This document shows positions 26,451-34,123 of a stretch of 57,002 bases of DNA, in pieces. The notes beneath the pieces were generated by a model. The model saw only the letters and a list, made by a program, of their open reading frames with translations. It was not told the DNA's origin and made no database searches. The position numbers and the translations under genes are program-made. The stretch lies in contig NZ_JADQDC010000019.1 in the NCBI RefSeq assembly GCF_015694345.1, positions 1 to 57,002 on the forward strand. The letters run 5' to 3'. This DNA comes from Novosphingobium jiangmenense (GTDB lineage: Bacteria; Pseudomonadota; Alphaproteobacteria; Sphingomonadales; Sphingomonadaceae). Positions within the stretch are counted from its first letter, which is position 1, and every line of letters begins with the position of its first letter.

Positions 26451-26708
26451 TCAGTTCGCGCCCGACGACTTGTTGTCGATTGCACGCGAAATGCCGTACG
26501 CAGCAGCACCGCCCGACAGCAGGATGATGATCCAGTAAGCCGGCTTGAGATCGTTGTCGGCCTTTACCGAGGTCGACGCGCGGCTGGCTGAGTAGCCGTT
26601 GGCAGCGTAGACCGAAGAGCCGCTTGCGCGGGTCCCGGCTTCAGCGACTACCGGTGCGGCAAGCATAGCCGCAGCGGCGAGTGCCGATGCAAAACGAGAA
26701 ACCTTCAT
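26451..26708 (-). CDS. Small secreted, membrane-tailed hypothetical protein
   Basis: 85 residues from the ATG at 26708, preceded by AGGAG seven bases away. A clear signal peptide (MKVSRFASALAAAAMLAAPV, cut near VAEA) is followed by a Ser/Ala-rich stretch (GTRASGSSVYAANGYSASRA) and one C-terminal hydrophobic segment (AYWIIILLSGGAAAYGIS). No family recognised. It has its own terminator and lies between the ligase and RiPP genes, divergent from the K gene. The 419 bp up to that gene's chosen start are AT-richer and carry no other gene I can support. Confidence 0.7.
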   Translation of the reverse strand: MKVSRFASALAAAAMLAAPVVAEAGTRASGSSVYAANGYSASRASTSVKADNDLKPAYWIIILLSGGAAAYGISRAIDNKSSGAN

Positions 26709-27024
26709 GCTCAATCTCCTAAGCAGTAGCACTATCGTATACCGCCCTCTCAACCTTTCGACTACCGCAATGCAAAATGATTCGCAACAAAAACTAGGGA
26801 ATTCCACTATTAAAAGACCGTCAACGAGCGGACGGGCTAGACGCTTTCGAAACCTAGCAAGCGGAAAAACAACCGATTAGAGCCAAAAAAGACGCCGAAA
26901 TGGGAGGATTTGCGCAAATTTGCCCCGGGCGTGTCACCCCACCTTTCCTGTTGCACCGCACTCGCGTCGGCTACGGCCCTGCCCTTCAATATGCTCTTTG
27001 GTGCGAACAGGGCGGCGTGCTGCC

Positions 27025-27039
27025 TGCTGCAGTTGCGAA
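27025..27039. promoter_or_regulatory. 15-mer shared with the ACP gene upstream region
   Basis: TGCTGCAGTTGCGAA occurs here, 89 bases before the chosen K start, and again at 43056-43070 before the ACP gene. A chance 15-mer repeat in a window of this size is quite possible, so this is weak evidence for a shared site. Confidence 0.25.
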
Positions 27040-27127
27040 GCTTCAGGTATTTGACCAATTCGTGAACCGGCTGCATTCACGACCACGGCCGGTGCGCAAG
27101 GCGCTGCAAGAAGAACGGAAAGTCTGG

Positions 27128-27979
27128 ATGAGCGTGCAGGAAGTATCCCATGACCCGGCTGTGCTGATGAAGAGGGAAATGCGTGTCCGCCTCGGCATAG
27201 TGCCAGACAAGATTGCGGACGCGTTCTTTGACGACCAGGCCCTCGCCATTTCGAAGACGGAGTTCATCTTCGTGACGCTCGAGGATGTGCGGTTCCATTA
27301 TCGGGTGGGTCAGGGACTGACGGTGCAATTGCCTGAGGGCACCGACTCCCTAACGGAGACGGATTTCGAACTGTTTCTGTGGGGCACAGTTTTCGGCGCC
27401 ATCGCCTGGCTGAACGGGCTGGTGCCGCTGCATGCCAGTGCGGTGGAAGTGAACGGGCGCGCAGTGGCATTCACCGCCGACTCGGGTGGGGGCAAATCCA
27501 CGCTCGCTGCAGGCCTGGCGCGCCTCGGTCTGCCGCACGTTTGCGACGACACGCTGGTGCTGGCGACGGCAGGATCGATCATGGCCATGCCCGACGGCAA
27601 GCCACTCAAGCTTTGGGACGATGCCCTCCTCCTGACGGGGATGGAGGCTGAGCGTCCGATCCAGTCCATGCCCGGCAAGCATTACGCCAATGCCGCGCTG
27701 AAGGCCGGCGGCACGCTGCCACTGACCGACCTCTACTTTCTCGAGCGGGGCGAATCGGTCGAAGTCGAGCAGATCACCGGCGCCCGGAAGCTGGCGATGC
27801 TGCCCGAAGCGCTCTACCGAAACTTCGTACATGCCGCACGCGGAGACCGCAGTGCACACGAACAGTTCCTTCTCGGCTTTTGCAGCCAGGTCCGGTTCTG
27901 GAAACTGCGCCGCCCCTTCGATTCCCGAACCTTTTCCGCCGATTTGCTGAAAGTTAAGGATATTATCGCGACGCCGTGA
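27128..27979 (+). CDS. HPr-kinase-like RiPP kinase (lasso K protein)
   Basis: 283 residues from the ATG at 27128; the frame is open back to 26900, but that stretch has mixed third-position GC and no family resemblance, so the true N terminus is uncertain. P-loop ADSGGGKSTLAAGL has Lys123, preceded by GLVPLHASAVEVNGRAVAF, and the HprK-type CDD pair (Asp140, Asp141) follows. The HPr-binding N-terminal domain of true HprK is lacking. In paeninodin-type lasso clusters such kinases phosphorylate the C-terminal Ser of the precursor; the precursor just downstream ends in Ser. First gene of K-A-B1-B2-C-D-N. Confidence 0.8.
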   Translation: MSVQEVSHDPAVLMKREMRVRLGIVPDKIADAFFDDQALAISKTEFIFVTLEDVRFHYRVGQGLTVQLPEGTDSLTETDFELFLWGTVFGAIAWLNGLVPLHASAVEVNGRAVAFTADSGGGKSTLAAGLARLGLPHVCDDTLVLATAGSIMAMPDGKPLKLWDDALLLTGMEAERPIQSMPGKHYANAALKAGGTLPLTDLYFLERGESVEVEQITGARKLAMLPEALYRNFVHAARGDRSAHEQFLLGFCSQVRFWKLRRPFDSRTFSADLLKVKDIIATP

Positions 27980-28112
27980 ATTGCCTCTGGTGTCGCGCCA
28001 GGCCCGCCATCGCATTGCACTGCGCCTTTCGGGCTTGCTTCGCAGACGCAACAAATGTAAGCAACTATTAAGCGCTTCTGCTTATGGGTTAACTTTAGTT
28101 AGGGGTACAGAC

Positions 28113-28244
28113 ATGACTGAGCGTAGCGAAAAGGTGTGGTCGGCTCCGGTCCTCGAAGAACTCACGATCGATCTTGCTGCCATCGCCTCGAAGGGTGGTA
28201 CGGGCGCTGACGGCGGTGCGAAGGCAGCCCAGACCCGCAGCTGA
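28113..28244 (+). CDS. RiPP precursor peptide (lasso-type A gene)
   Basis: 43 residues from the ATG at 28113, with GGGG nine bases upstream. The leader part MTERSEKVWSAPVLEEL carries W-S-A-P-V-L, which matches the YxxP-x-L element bound by B1 proteins in lasso systems (aromatic at 9, Pro12, Leu14). The C-terminal part GGTGADGGAKAAQTRS is Gly/Ala-rich, has a single carboxylate (Asp33) and ends in Ser43. No Thr stands at the usual -2 position. A ring of 7, 8 or 9 residues closing on Asp33 would need cleavage before Lys27, Ser26 or Ala25. The 133-bp gap before it is AT-rich and may hold a promoter. Usual gene finders would miss it. Confidence 0.8.
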   Translation: MTERSEKVWSAPVLEELTIDLAAIASKGGTGADGGAKAAQTRS

Positions 28245-28266
28245 TCCAGCCTGGTCTTCAGTGACG

Positions 28267-28536
28267 ATGGCAAGACTGCTGCGCAAGGTTGAGTCTTCCA
28301 ATTGCGCCACCGAAATGGATGGCGAGTTGGTGATGATCCACGTCGATACGGGAAAGTTCTTCTCCCTCAAGGGCGTAGGACTGGATATCTGGCAGCGGCT
28401 GGACGCCCAGTCCGATCTCGACGCCATCTGCGACGAGCTTTGCCGTGACTACGGCATTTCGGCAGATGAGTGCAGCAAGGCAGTCGACACGTTCGTATCC
28501 CAATTGACGGCAGCGGGTTTTGCGGAACTGGCATAG
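28267..28536 (+). CDS. PqqD-family RiPP recognition element (lasso B1)
   Basis: 89 residues from the ATG at 28267, 22 bp after the precursor. GELVMIHVDTGKFFSLKGVGLDIWQRLD is the PqqD-like winged-helix core (LDxxxGxxxxLNxxGxxIW pattern), followed by three helices (ICDELCRDYGISADECSKAVDTFVSQL). It should bind the leader and present it to B2 and C. Separate B1 and B2 genes, rather than one fused B gene, match the split-B lasso type. Confidence 0.88.
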   Translation: MARLLRKVESSNCATEMDGELVMIHVDTGKFFSLKGVGLDIWQRLDAQSDLDAICDELCRDYGISADECSKAVDTFVSQLTAAGFAELA

Positions 28537-28567
28537 CAGGAGTTTTGGGTTTACCCCGGCTTCTGCC

Positions 28568-29053
28568 ATGACTTTGCAAGATCGGATGTTGCTCAGGGTG
28601 AAGGTTTTACGCGCCATGACGTACGTCGTCGTGGCGCGTTTCCTTGTCCGCTTCATCCCATTTTCCTGGTGGCGCGACTCGGTGGGCCAAATGGTCGAGC
28701 CACGATGCGCCCTTGCGCCGCAAGCGACTTGCCTGAGTGTACGATCGAGGCAGCAGGCATTTAGCCTTGTCCGCCAGATCGATAGGGCATGCAAGTACTT
28801 GCCCGGCACCAGCCGGTGCCTGCCCCGCGCTGTTGTACTTTGCTGGCTGCTGCGCGGCCAGTCCCTCACCGTTCTTACTGTCATAGCCTTCAGCAAGGTC
28901 GACCGAACCGGCGAGGATGCCTATCACGCCTGGGTCGAATGCGGTGGAGAAGTCCTGATCGGGCACTGTGACCGCTCTACCTACCAGCCAATAATGGTCC
29001 TTTGCTCCGACGCGCTGGCGTTCGCGCAATCAAGTCCGGCCGCGACCGAGTAA
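28568..29053 (+). CDS. Lasso peptide biosynthesis B2 protein (leader protease)
   Basis: 161 residues from the ATG at 28568 (MTLQDRMLLRVKVLRAM), 31 bp after B1. It is a transglutaminase-like cysteine protease: nucleophile Cys84 in SRCLPRAVVLCWLLR and His120 in DAYHAWVECGGEVLIG, both in the expected B2 context. It should cut the leader from the precursor at a site not evident from the precursor. The N-terminal hydrophobic stretch (YVVVARFLVRFIPF) is common in B2 proteins. Confidence 0.87.
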   Translation: MTLQDRMLLRVKVLRAMTYVVVARFLVRFIPFSWWRDSVGQMVEPRCALAPQATCLSVRSRQQAFSLVRQIDRACKYLPGTSRCLPRAVVLCWLLRGQSLTVLTVIAFSKVDRTGEDAYHAWVECGGEVLIGHCDRSTYQPIMVLCSDALAFAQSSPAATE

Positions 29054-29060
29054 CCAGGCC

Positions 29061-31025
29061 TTGTACACCTCAGCGAACGACGACCTTCTTCTGCTGGCGG
29101 CGATCGACCTCTCGGGCGGACCGGAGTGGTTCGGAGCCGACTGGGAGCGCGCACTGCGGGCGCTGGCGCTGGGCAAGGCCGGCGACGTCCTGCATGGACG
29201 GGCAGATGGCGCCGCCTTTGCCACCCGCGCGGAAGTCCGGCCCGGAATGGCCAGACCTGTCCGGCAACGCGCCCACCCTTTCCGTCTCCAGCCTGACGGC
29301 TCCTACGTGCTGCTGGCAGGCCGTCTGCACCATGCCGACGAAGTTTGCGCGCGATTCGGCTTGTCGGCGCAACCCGACCAGGCCTCGCTCTATGCCGCGC
29401 TCCATGCAAAGCTGGGCGAAGAGTGCGATCGTCGGATCTCCGGCGACTATGCTGTCGTGCAGTGGTGGCCAAGTCAGCGGAAGGTGCGCCTTGCCCGTTC
29501 GCCGGTAGCGCACGCCCCGCTCCATGTGATGCGCGATGGCAACCGCCTCGTGGTCTGCTCGGTCCCGGGACCAATCTTTGCGCTGGGCCATCAGGCGCGT
29601 ATCGACGACGCAAGAGTCGGCGGCTGGCTGCTCAGCGGCTGCGGTCCGCCTGACCGAAGCTTCTACGTCGGCATGACCTGCCTTGCCTGCGGCACGCAGG
29701 AGATCCACGACCCTGCCGGTCGTTCGGTCCGGCGGTTCTGGTCGCTGCGTGATGCTCCCGACGTGCGCTTCAAGCGGGACGAGGACTACGTCGAAGCGGT
29801 CGAAGAACAGCTCCGCCGCGCGACCGCAGCGATGCTGGCCGGCGCAAGGTCTCCGGGAATCATGCTGTCGGGCGGTTTCGACTCCCAGGCGGTGGCGAGT
29901 TTCGCGGCCGAGCACCTCGGTCCACAGGCGACATTGCGGAGCTATACGAGCGTGCCTGCGCGCGAAGCGTCGCCCGAGGACAGGGCCACCTCCTTTGGCG
30001 ACGAGGGCGACCATGTGCGCGATCTGTGCGCGATGTATCCGCAGATCAAGCCGACCTTCTTCGACGCCGCGAACCTGCGGTTCGGGGATCGCCTCAACGC
30101 CATGATGCTGGTCTCGGGCTGGCCGGTCTACAATGAAACCAATGCCCACTGGTTTCACGCCGGGCTCGAACAAGCCGCAGCCGATGGCGTCGATGTCGTA
30201 CTGACGGGTGATTCGGGCAACGCCGGCTTCAGCTATGACGGCTGGACCGGTTTTCCGACATGGCTGGCCGAGGGCAAGTGGCGCCGCCTTGTCCGTGAAC
30301 TCAAGGCATTCCCCTTTGACGACCGCCCCCTATGGCGCAAGTTCGTCTCCCGCGCGGTGATGCCCCACCTGCCCTTGAGCGCGAAGCGCAGGATCGACGA
30401 AGGGCGCGGCTGGAGGGGTTCTCCATTTGCCTCGTGGAGCCCATTGCGGGCAGACTGGGCGCGGGAGTCCGGCTTGCTTGACGAAGTGGGCGACGACGGC
30501 TTCACGCTTTACGACTACGATGTGGCGACATCGCGCGAATGGCGGGATCGCATCGTAACCCGTTCGACCAACGGTGGTTCGGAAATCCTGCTGGGCTTCG
30601 AACTCCTATACGGCGTCCCGATCCGCGACGTTCATGCCTATGCTCCGTTGCTCGAACTCTGTGCCGGGATCCCGGATGAGCAGTATCTGCGCAACGGGCA
30701 GGACCGCTGGCTCGGCCGTCGCATCCTGTCCGGGCGGGTGCCGGAAAGGGTCTGGAAGGAACTGCGCATGGGGCGGCAGGCTGCCGACTGGCCGATGCGC
30801 CTGCAACGCGACCGCGAGGCGATGCTGGACGAACTCGAATCACTCAACCGTGACGAGCGGATCGCCGAAGTGATCGATCTGCCGCGTCTCATCAAAAGCC
30901 TGCGCGAGTGGGACGGGCAGGACAATCCGCAACGCGGTGACTCCACCCGATTGGTCTCGGCTTTGGGGCGGGGCCTTTCGACCGCGCGCTTCATCCGTTT
31001 TGCCGAAGGGCGCAATGTCGCCTGA
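29061..31025 (+). CDS. Asparagine-synthetase-like lasso cyclase (C protein)
   Basis: 654 residues, starting with TTG at 29061, 7 bp after B2; no better ATG is in frame near the start. The N-terminal ~210 residues are a degenerate glutamine-amidotransferase fold without the Cys nucleophile (it starts YTSANDD), as in lasso cyclases. The synthetase domain has the ATP loop MLSGGFDSQAVA (Ser270), where asparagine synthetases have SGGLDS. VVLTGDSGNAGFSYDGW is the second conserved block. It should adenylate the Asp side chain and form the macrolactam. The last 11 bp overlap the D gene. Confidence 0.88.
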   Translation: MYTSANDDLLLLAAIDLSGGPEWFGADWERALRALALGKAGDVLHGRADGAAFATRAEVRPGMARPVRQRAHPFRLQPDGSYVLLAGRLHHADEVCARFGLSAQPDQASLYAALHAKLGEECDRRISGDYAVVQWWPSQRKVRLARSPVAHAPLHVMRDGNRLVVCSVPGPIFALGHQARIDDARVGGWLLSGCGPPDRSFYVGMTCLACGTQEIHDPAGRSVRRFWSLRDAPDVRFKRDEDYVEAVEEQLRRATAAMLAGARSPGIMLSGGFDSQAVASFAAEHLGPQATLRSYTSVPAREASPEDRATSFGDEGDHVRDLCAMYPQIKPTFFDAANLRFGDRLNAMMLVSGWPVYNETNAHWFHAGLEQAAADGVDVVLTGDSGNAGFSYDGWTGFPTWLAEGKWRRLVRELKAFPFDDRPLWRKFVSRAVMPHLPLSAKRRIDEGRGWRGSPFASWSPLRADWARESGLLDEVGDDGFTLYDYDVATSREWRDRIVTRSTNGGSEILLGFELLYGVPIRDVHAYAPLLELCAGIPDEQYLRNGQDRWLGRRILSGRVPERVWKELRMGRQAADWPMRLQRDREAMLDELESLNRDERIAEVIDLPRLIKSLREWDGQDNPQRGDSTRLVSALGRGLSTARFIRFAEGRNVA

Positions 31026-32718
31026 ACCCGCCGCGCCTGTGGCGGGACGGTTCGGCACCGTCAGGGCGGTGCTTGCCATGGCGGGAGCCCAACGGATCGC
31101 GCTGCTTGGCACGCTAATGCTCGCCTCAAGCCTGACCGAGGGCGTCGGCCTGCTGCTACTCGTTCCGATCACCGCGGTCATTGCGGGCGAACAGGCTCCC
31201 GCCGCGCTGTCGGGCTGGCTTGGGCCGCTGGCACAACTGCCGGTCGGCCTGCTGCTGGCTGCTGTCACCGCGCTCGTGGCCCTGCGCGCACTGATCGTCT
31301 ATCTGGTGCTCGATCAGCAGGCACGGCTCGGCCATGCCCTGACCCGCTCGATCCGGATATCGACGCAGGAGACAACGCTCGCGGCCGACTGGCGCTGGCT
31401 GAGCGCGCAGACCACGGCAGCTCTCGCGACGAGGCTGGTCGGCGAAGCGGACCGGGTGGGCACGCTGGGCGAAAGCATGCTCTCCGTGGCGACCGGAGTG
31501 ATCACGCTCGCGATGCTACTTGCCGCGGCCTTTGCCATATCATGGCAACTGACGAGCCTCGCGGTCTTGGCCGCCCTTGTTGTGGCACTCGCACTCATCG
31601 CGCTGCGTTCGCGCAGGAACCGCGATGGCGAACGCTTTGCCGAAGCCTACGAAGCCCTGCATGAACAGGTCACCAACGGCATGTTCCATTTCCGCGCGGC
31701 CCGCATCAGCGGAGCGGAACCGGAACTCGCCCGGCAGTTCAGCGATGCAGCGCGTGGCGTCGAGAAAGCCCAGCTGCGGTTCCACCGCTCGGTTTCGCAG
31801 GCGCACGTGCTGTTTCAGGTGATTGCGGCGATCATGCTCGGCATTCTGATCCATCTGGCGCTTAACGAGCTGAAGTTGCCGCTGGGCGTGCTGGTGCCGG
31901 TGCTGGCGATCCTCGTCCGTATCGTTCCCGTAGTGACCGGGCTGCAAGGCAGCCTGCGACGCTGGAGCTTCAACGCCCCGGCCCTGGCGGAACTGCGGCA
32001 GATCACCGCGGATGCGCTGGCCCATCGCGAACCGGCCGATGATGGCGCCGAGGCCCCACACCTCGTCCGGACTCTGGAACTGCAGGGCGTCGGGCTGACT
32101 TACCCAGGCCGGGACCGACCCGTGTTCCGCGACTTCGATCTCTCCATAGCTGCAGGCAGCATTGTCGCCATCTGCGGACCCTCAGGCGTCGGCAAGAGCA
32201 GTCTGGCAGACATGATCGGCGGGCTCATTTCCCCCGACTCGGGCCGAATCCTGCTGGATGACCAGCCGCTCGAGGGCTCTGCGCGTATCCGCTGGCGCCG
32301 GCGCGTCGCCTATGTCGAGCAGATTCCCTATCTCTTTGACGATACGATTGCCCGCAATCTCTCCTGGGGCCAGCCTTCGGTTGACGAACAGACGATGCGC
32401 CGGGCGCTGGCGAAAGCGTCCGCGCAGTTCGTGTTCGATCTCCCCCTCGGCCTTCAGACGCGGGTTGGCGAAGCGGGCCGCCAGTTCTCGGGCGGAGAAA
32501 GGCAGCGCCTTGCCTTGGCCCGCGCTCTACTGCGCGATCCCGAGCTGTTGATCCTTGACGAGGTCACGGCAGCCCTGGACGGCCTCAACGAAGGGGCAAT
32601 CATGCAGACCATCGACGAACTTCGCGGGTCCTGCACGATCCTGATTCTGGGCCATCGCACTGCCCTGCTTGAACTTGCCGACCAAATCGTTGATCTGGGA
32701 GCACATGGACGCTCCTGA
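31015..32718 (+). CDS. ABC exporter of the RiPP cluster (D protein)
   Basis: 567 residues from the ATG at 31015, overlapping the C gene by 11 bp. Six membrane segments (about 1-300) are followed by an ATPase domain: Walker A GPSGVGKSSLADMIGG, signature FSGGERQRLALARALL, Walker B LLILDEVTAAL. By analogy with lasso D proteins it exports the mature peptide and gives self-immunity. No peptidase-C39 domain is present, consistent with B2 doing leader removal. Confidence 0.88.
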   Translation: MSPEPAAPVAGRFGTVRAVLAMAGAQRIALLGTLMLASSLTEGVGLLLLVPITAVIAGEQAPAALSGWLGPLAQLPVGLLLAAVTALVALRALIVYLVLDQQARLGHALTRSIRISTQETTLAADWRWLSAQTTAALATRLVGEADRVGTLGESMLSVATGVITLAMLLAAAFAISWQLTSLAVLAALVVALALIALRSRRNRDGERFAEAYEALHEQVTNGMFHFRAARISGAEPELARQFSDAARGVEKAQLRFHRSVSQAHVLFQVIAAIMLGILIHLALNELKLPLGVLVPVLAILVRIVPVVTGLQGSLRRWSFNAPALAELRQITADALAHREPADDGAEAPHLVRTLELQGVGLTYPGRDRPVFRDFDLSIAAGSIVAICGPSGVGKSSLADMIGGLISPDSGRILLDDQPLEGSARIRWRRRVAYVEQIPYLFDDTIARNLSWGQPSVDEQTMRRALAKASAQFVFDLPLGLQTRVGEAGRQFSGGERQRLALARALLRDPELLILDEVTAALDGLNEGAIMQTIDELRGSCTILILGHRTALLELADQIVDLGAHGRS

Positions 32719-33952
32719 AGGCCAGGTCGAATTCGCGGCGCACGAGGAACTGGTCCTGCGCATCTGTGCGGCACCTGATGCAGATCATGCCGCGAGCATG
32801 GCCCTGCTTGAGGCCGAGGAGTGGGACGTCCTGGCGGCGATTGCCGAGGACAAGCGGCTTTCGGCGCTGGTCCTGCGGGCGGTAGACAAGGCGCAGGCCG
32901 CTGCGATGCTTCCTCCAGCCGCTTTCGCCCGCCTCAGTGGCGCCAGCCAGTGGCACGCGCTCTACGTCCTCAAGCAGATGGCGGCGGTCAAGCGGCTGAT
33001 CCGCATCCTTGCAGCACAGGGCTTCGACCCAATCCTGCTCAAAGGCTTCGCGCTCGCCCACGCTGTCTATCCGGATCGCACCCTGCGTCCCCTGCGTGAC
33101 GTCGATCTGCTACTTCCGACCGAGCAGGCCCAGCAAGCGCAAGATTTTCTCATCGCCAATCCGCACTACCGCATCGCTCCATGGGCAGGCAGCTACGGCC
33201 TTGAATTCGGACATCAGCTTCCGGAAATCCAGGACGTCGATCACGACCTCACCATCGAAATTCACCACCGGTTGAATGCTCGAAACTGGGAGGAGGAGCC
33301 CCTGCTGCTGGCACAGATTCGCGCAGAGCCGACGAGTCTCACGATGATGGGGCTGAATGTCCGGATCCCGTCCGCGCGGACCAATTTCCTGCACCTGCTC
33401 GAACATGCCACGCTGCACCATGCGTTCGAAAATGGTCCACTCGTGCTCGCCGACTTCCACTTTCTGGCGCGGCATGTCGCCGACGAATGGCCGTGGATCG
33501 AGGCGCAATGCGATCGTATGGGACTGGCGCGCGCGCTTCGTCTGGTCGCAACCGTCGCAGATGACCTCGGTGCTGACTGGGTGCCGGCGCATCTGGTTGA
33601 CCGCAGCCAGGTCGGTGCGTCGCACATTGCTACCGCCAAGGCCGCAATGCTGCAGGATCGCGAGAAGTCCGAACGCAACAAGCTGCTCCGCCGTCTCGAG
33701 GCCGAAGGACAAGGGCGCAAGGGCTGGCGCGCTGCACTGGCCCGCGCCTTGCGGCCGAATCCCTATCAGCTGGCCAAGATTGCCGGTTGCCGCCCCGATC
33801 AGGCGCGCCGATGGCTGCATTATCCCGTCTGGCTGATACAAAGCGGCCGACGCTTCCTGGCCGCGTCGAGCAATTCCGATTCGCTACTTGCCGCACAGCG
33901 CGAGGCGGGGATGGTGCAGTGGCTTGCCGGCGCCGAAGCGCCGCGAAACTGA
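32705..33952 (+). CDS. Nucleotidyltransferase family protein of the RiPP cluster (N protein)
   Basis: 415 residues, starting 14 bp inside the D gene. The nucleotidyltransferase fold signature of the NTP_transf_5 type is DPILLKGFALAHAVYPDRTLRPLRDVDLLLP, with the D-x-D metal pair; TIEIHHRLNAR adds the third carboxylate. Homologues stand beside HPr-kinase-like genes in pseudomycoidin-type lasso clusters, where they extend the phosphorylated C terminus with sugar. Here that role is inference. C-terminal ~120 residues are helical, of unknown role. Confidence 0.82.
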   Translation: MDAPEGQVEFAAHEELVLRICAAPDADHAASMALLEAEEWDVLAAIAEDKRLSALVLRAVDKAQAAAMLPPAAFARLSGASQWHALYVLKQMAAVKRLIRILAAQGFDPILLKGFALAHAVYPDRTLRPLRDVDLLLPTEQAQQAQDFLIANPHYRIAPWAGSYGLEFGHQLPEIQDVDHDLTIEIHHRLNARNWEEEPLLLAQIRAEPTSLTMMGLNVRIPSARTNFLHLLEHATLHHAFENGPLVLADFHFLARHVADEWPWIEAQCDRMGLARALRLVATVADDLGADWVPAHLVDRSQVGASHIATAKAAMLQDREKSERNKLLRRLEAEGQGRKGWRAALARALRPNPYQLAKIAGCRPDQARRWLHYPVWLIQSGRRFLAASSNSDSLLAAQREAGMVQWLAGAEAPRN

Positions 33953-33986
33953 TGAGCGAAACCAGACGGTTGACCTTCCCCCGTGA

Positions 33987-34001
33987 TGCTGCAATGCAAC
34001 A
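33987..34001. promoter_or_regulatory. Candidate operator upstream of rmlA
   Basis: TGCTGCA-A-TGCAACA, a near-palindrome 123 bases before the rmlA start, close to the AGTTGCA-G-TGCAACA site before ugd (17649-17663). It falls in the 171-bp gap between N and rmlA, the likely rml promoter. Confidence 0.35.
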
Positions 34002-34123
34002 CACATTAGCGGACATGAGGGGCGGTCCTTAGTGTCCGCCACTGGGTCATAAGTCGCGAACGTCCCCGGATCGCATCAACGGCCCGGCGCATGGCGTCCC
34101 GGCCTGAAGGAGCTGCCCCAATC

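Noticed and set aside
28113..28244. Asp20 of the precursor as the ring-closing residue
   Set aside because: It lies in the helical leader-like part (LTIDLAAIA), too close to the B1-binding WSAPVL motif to be in a core.
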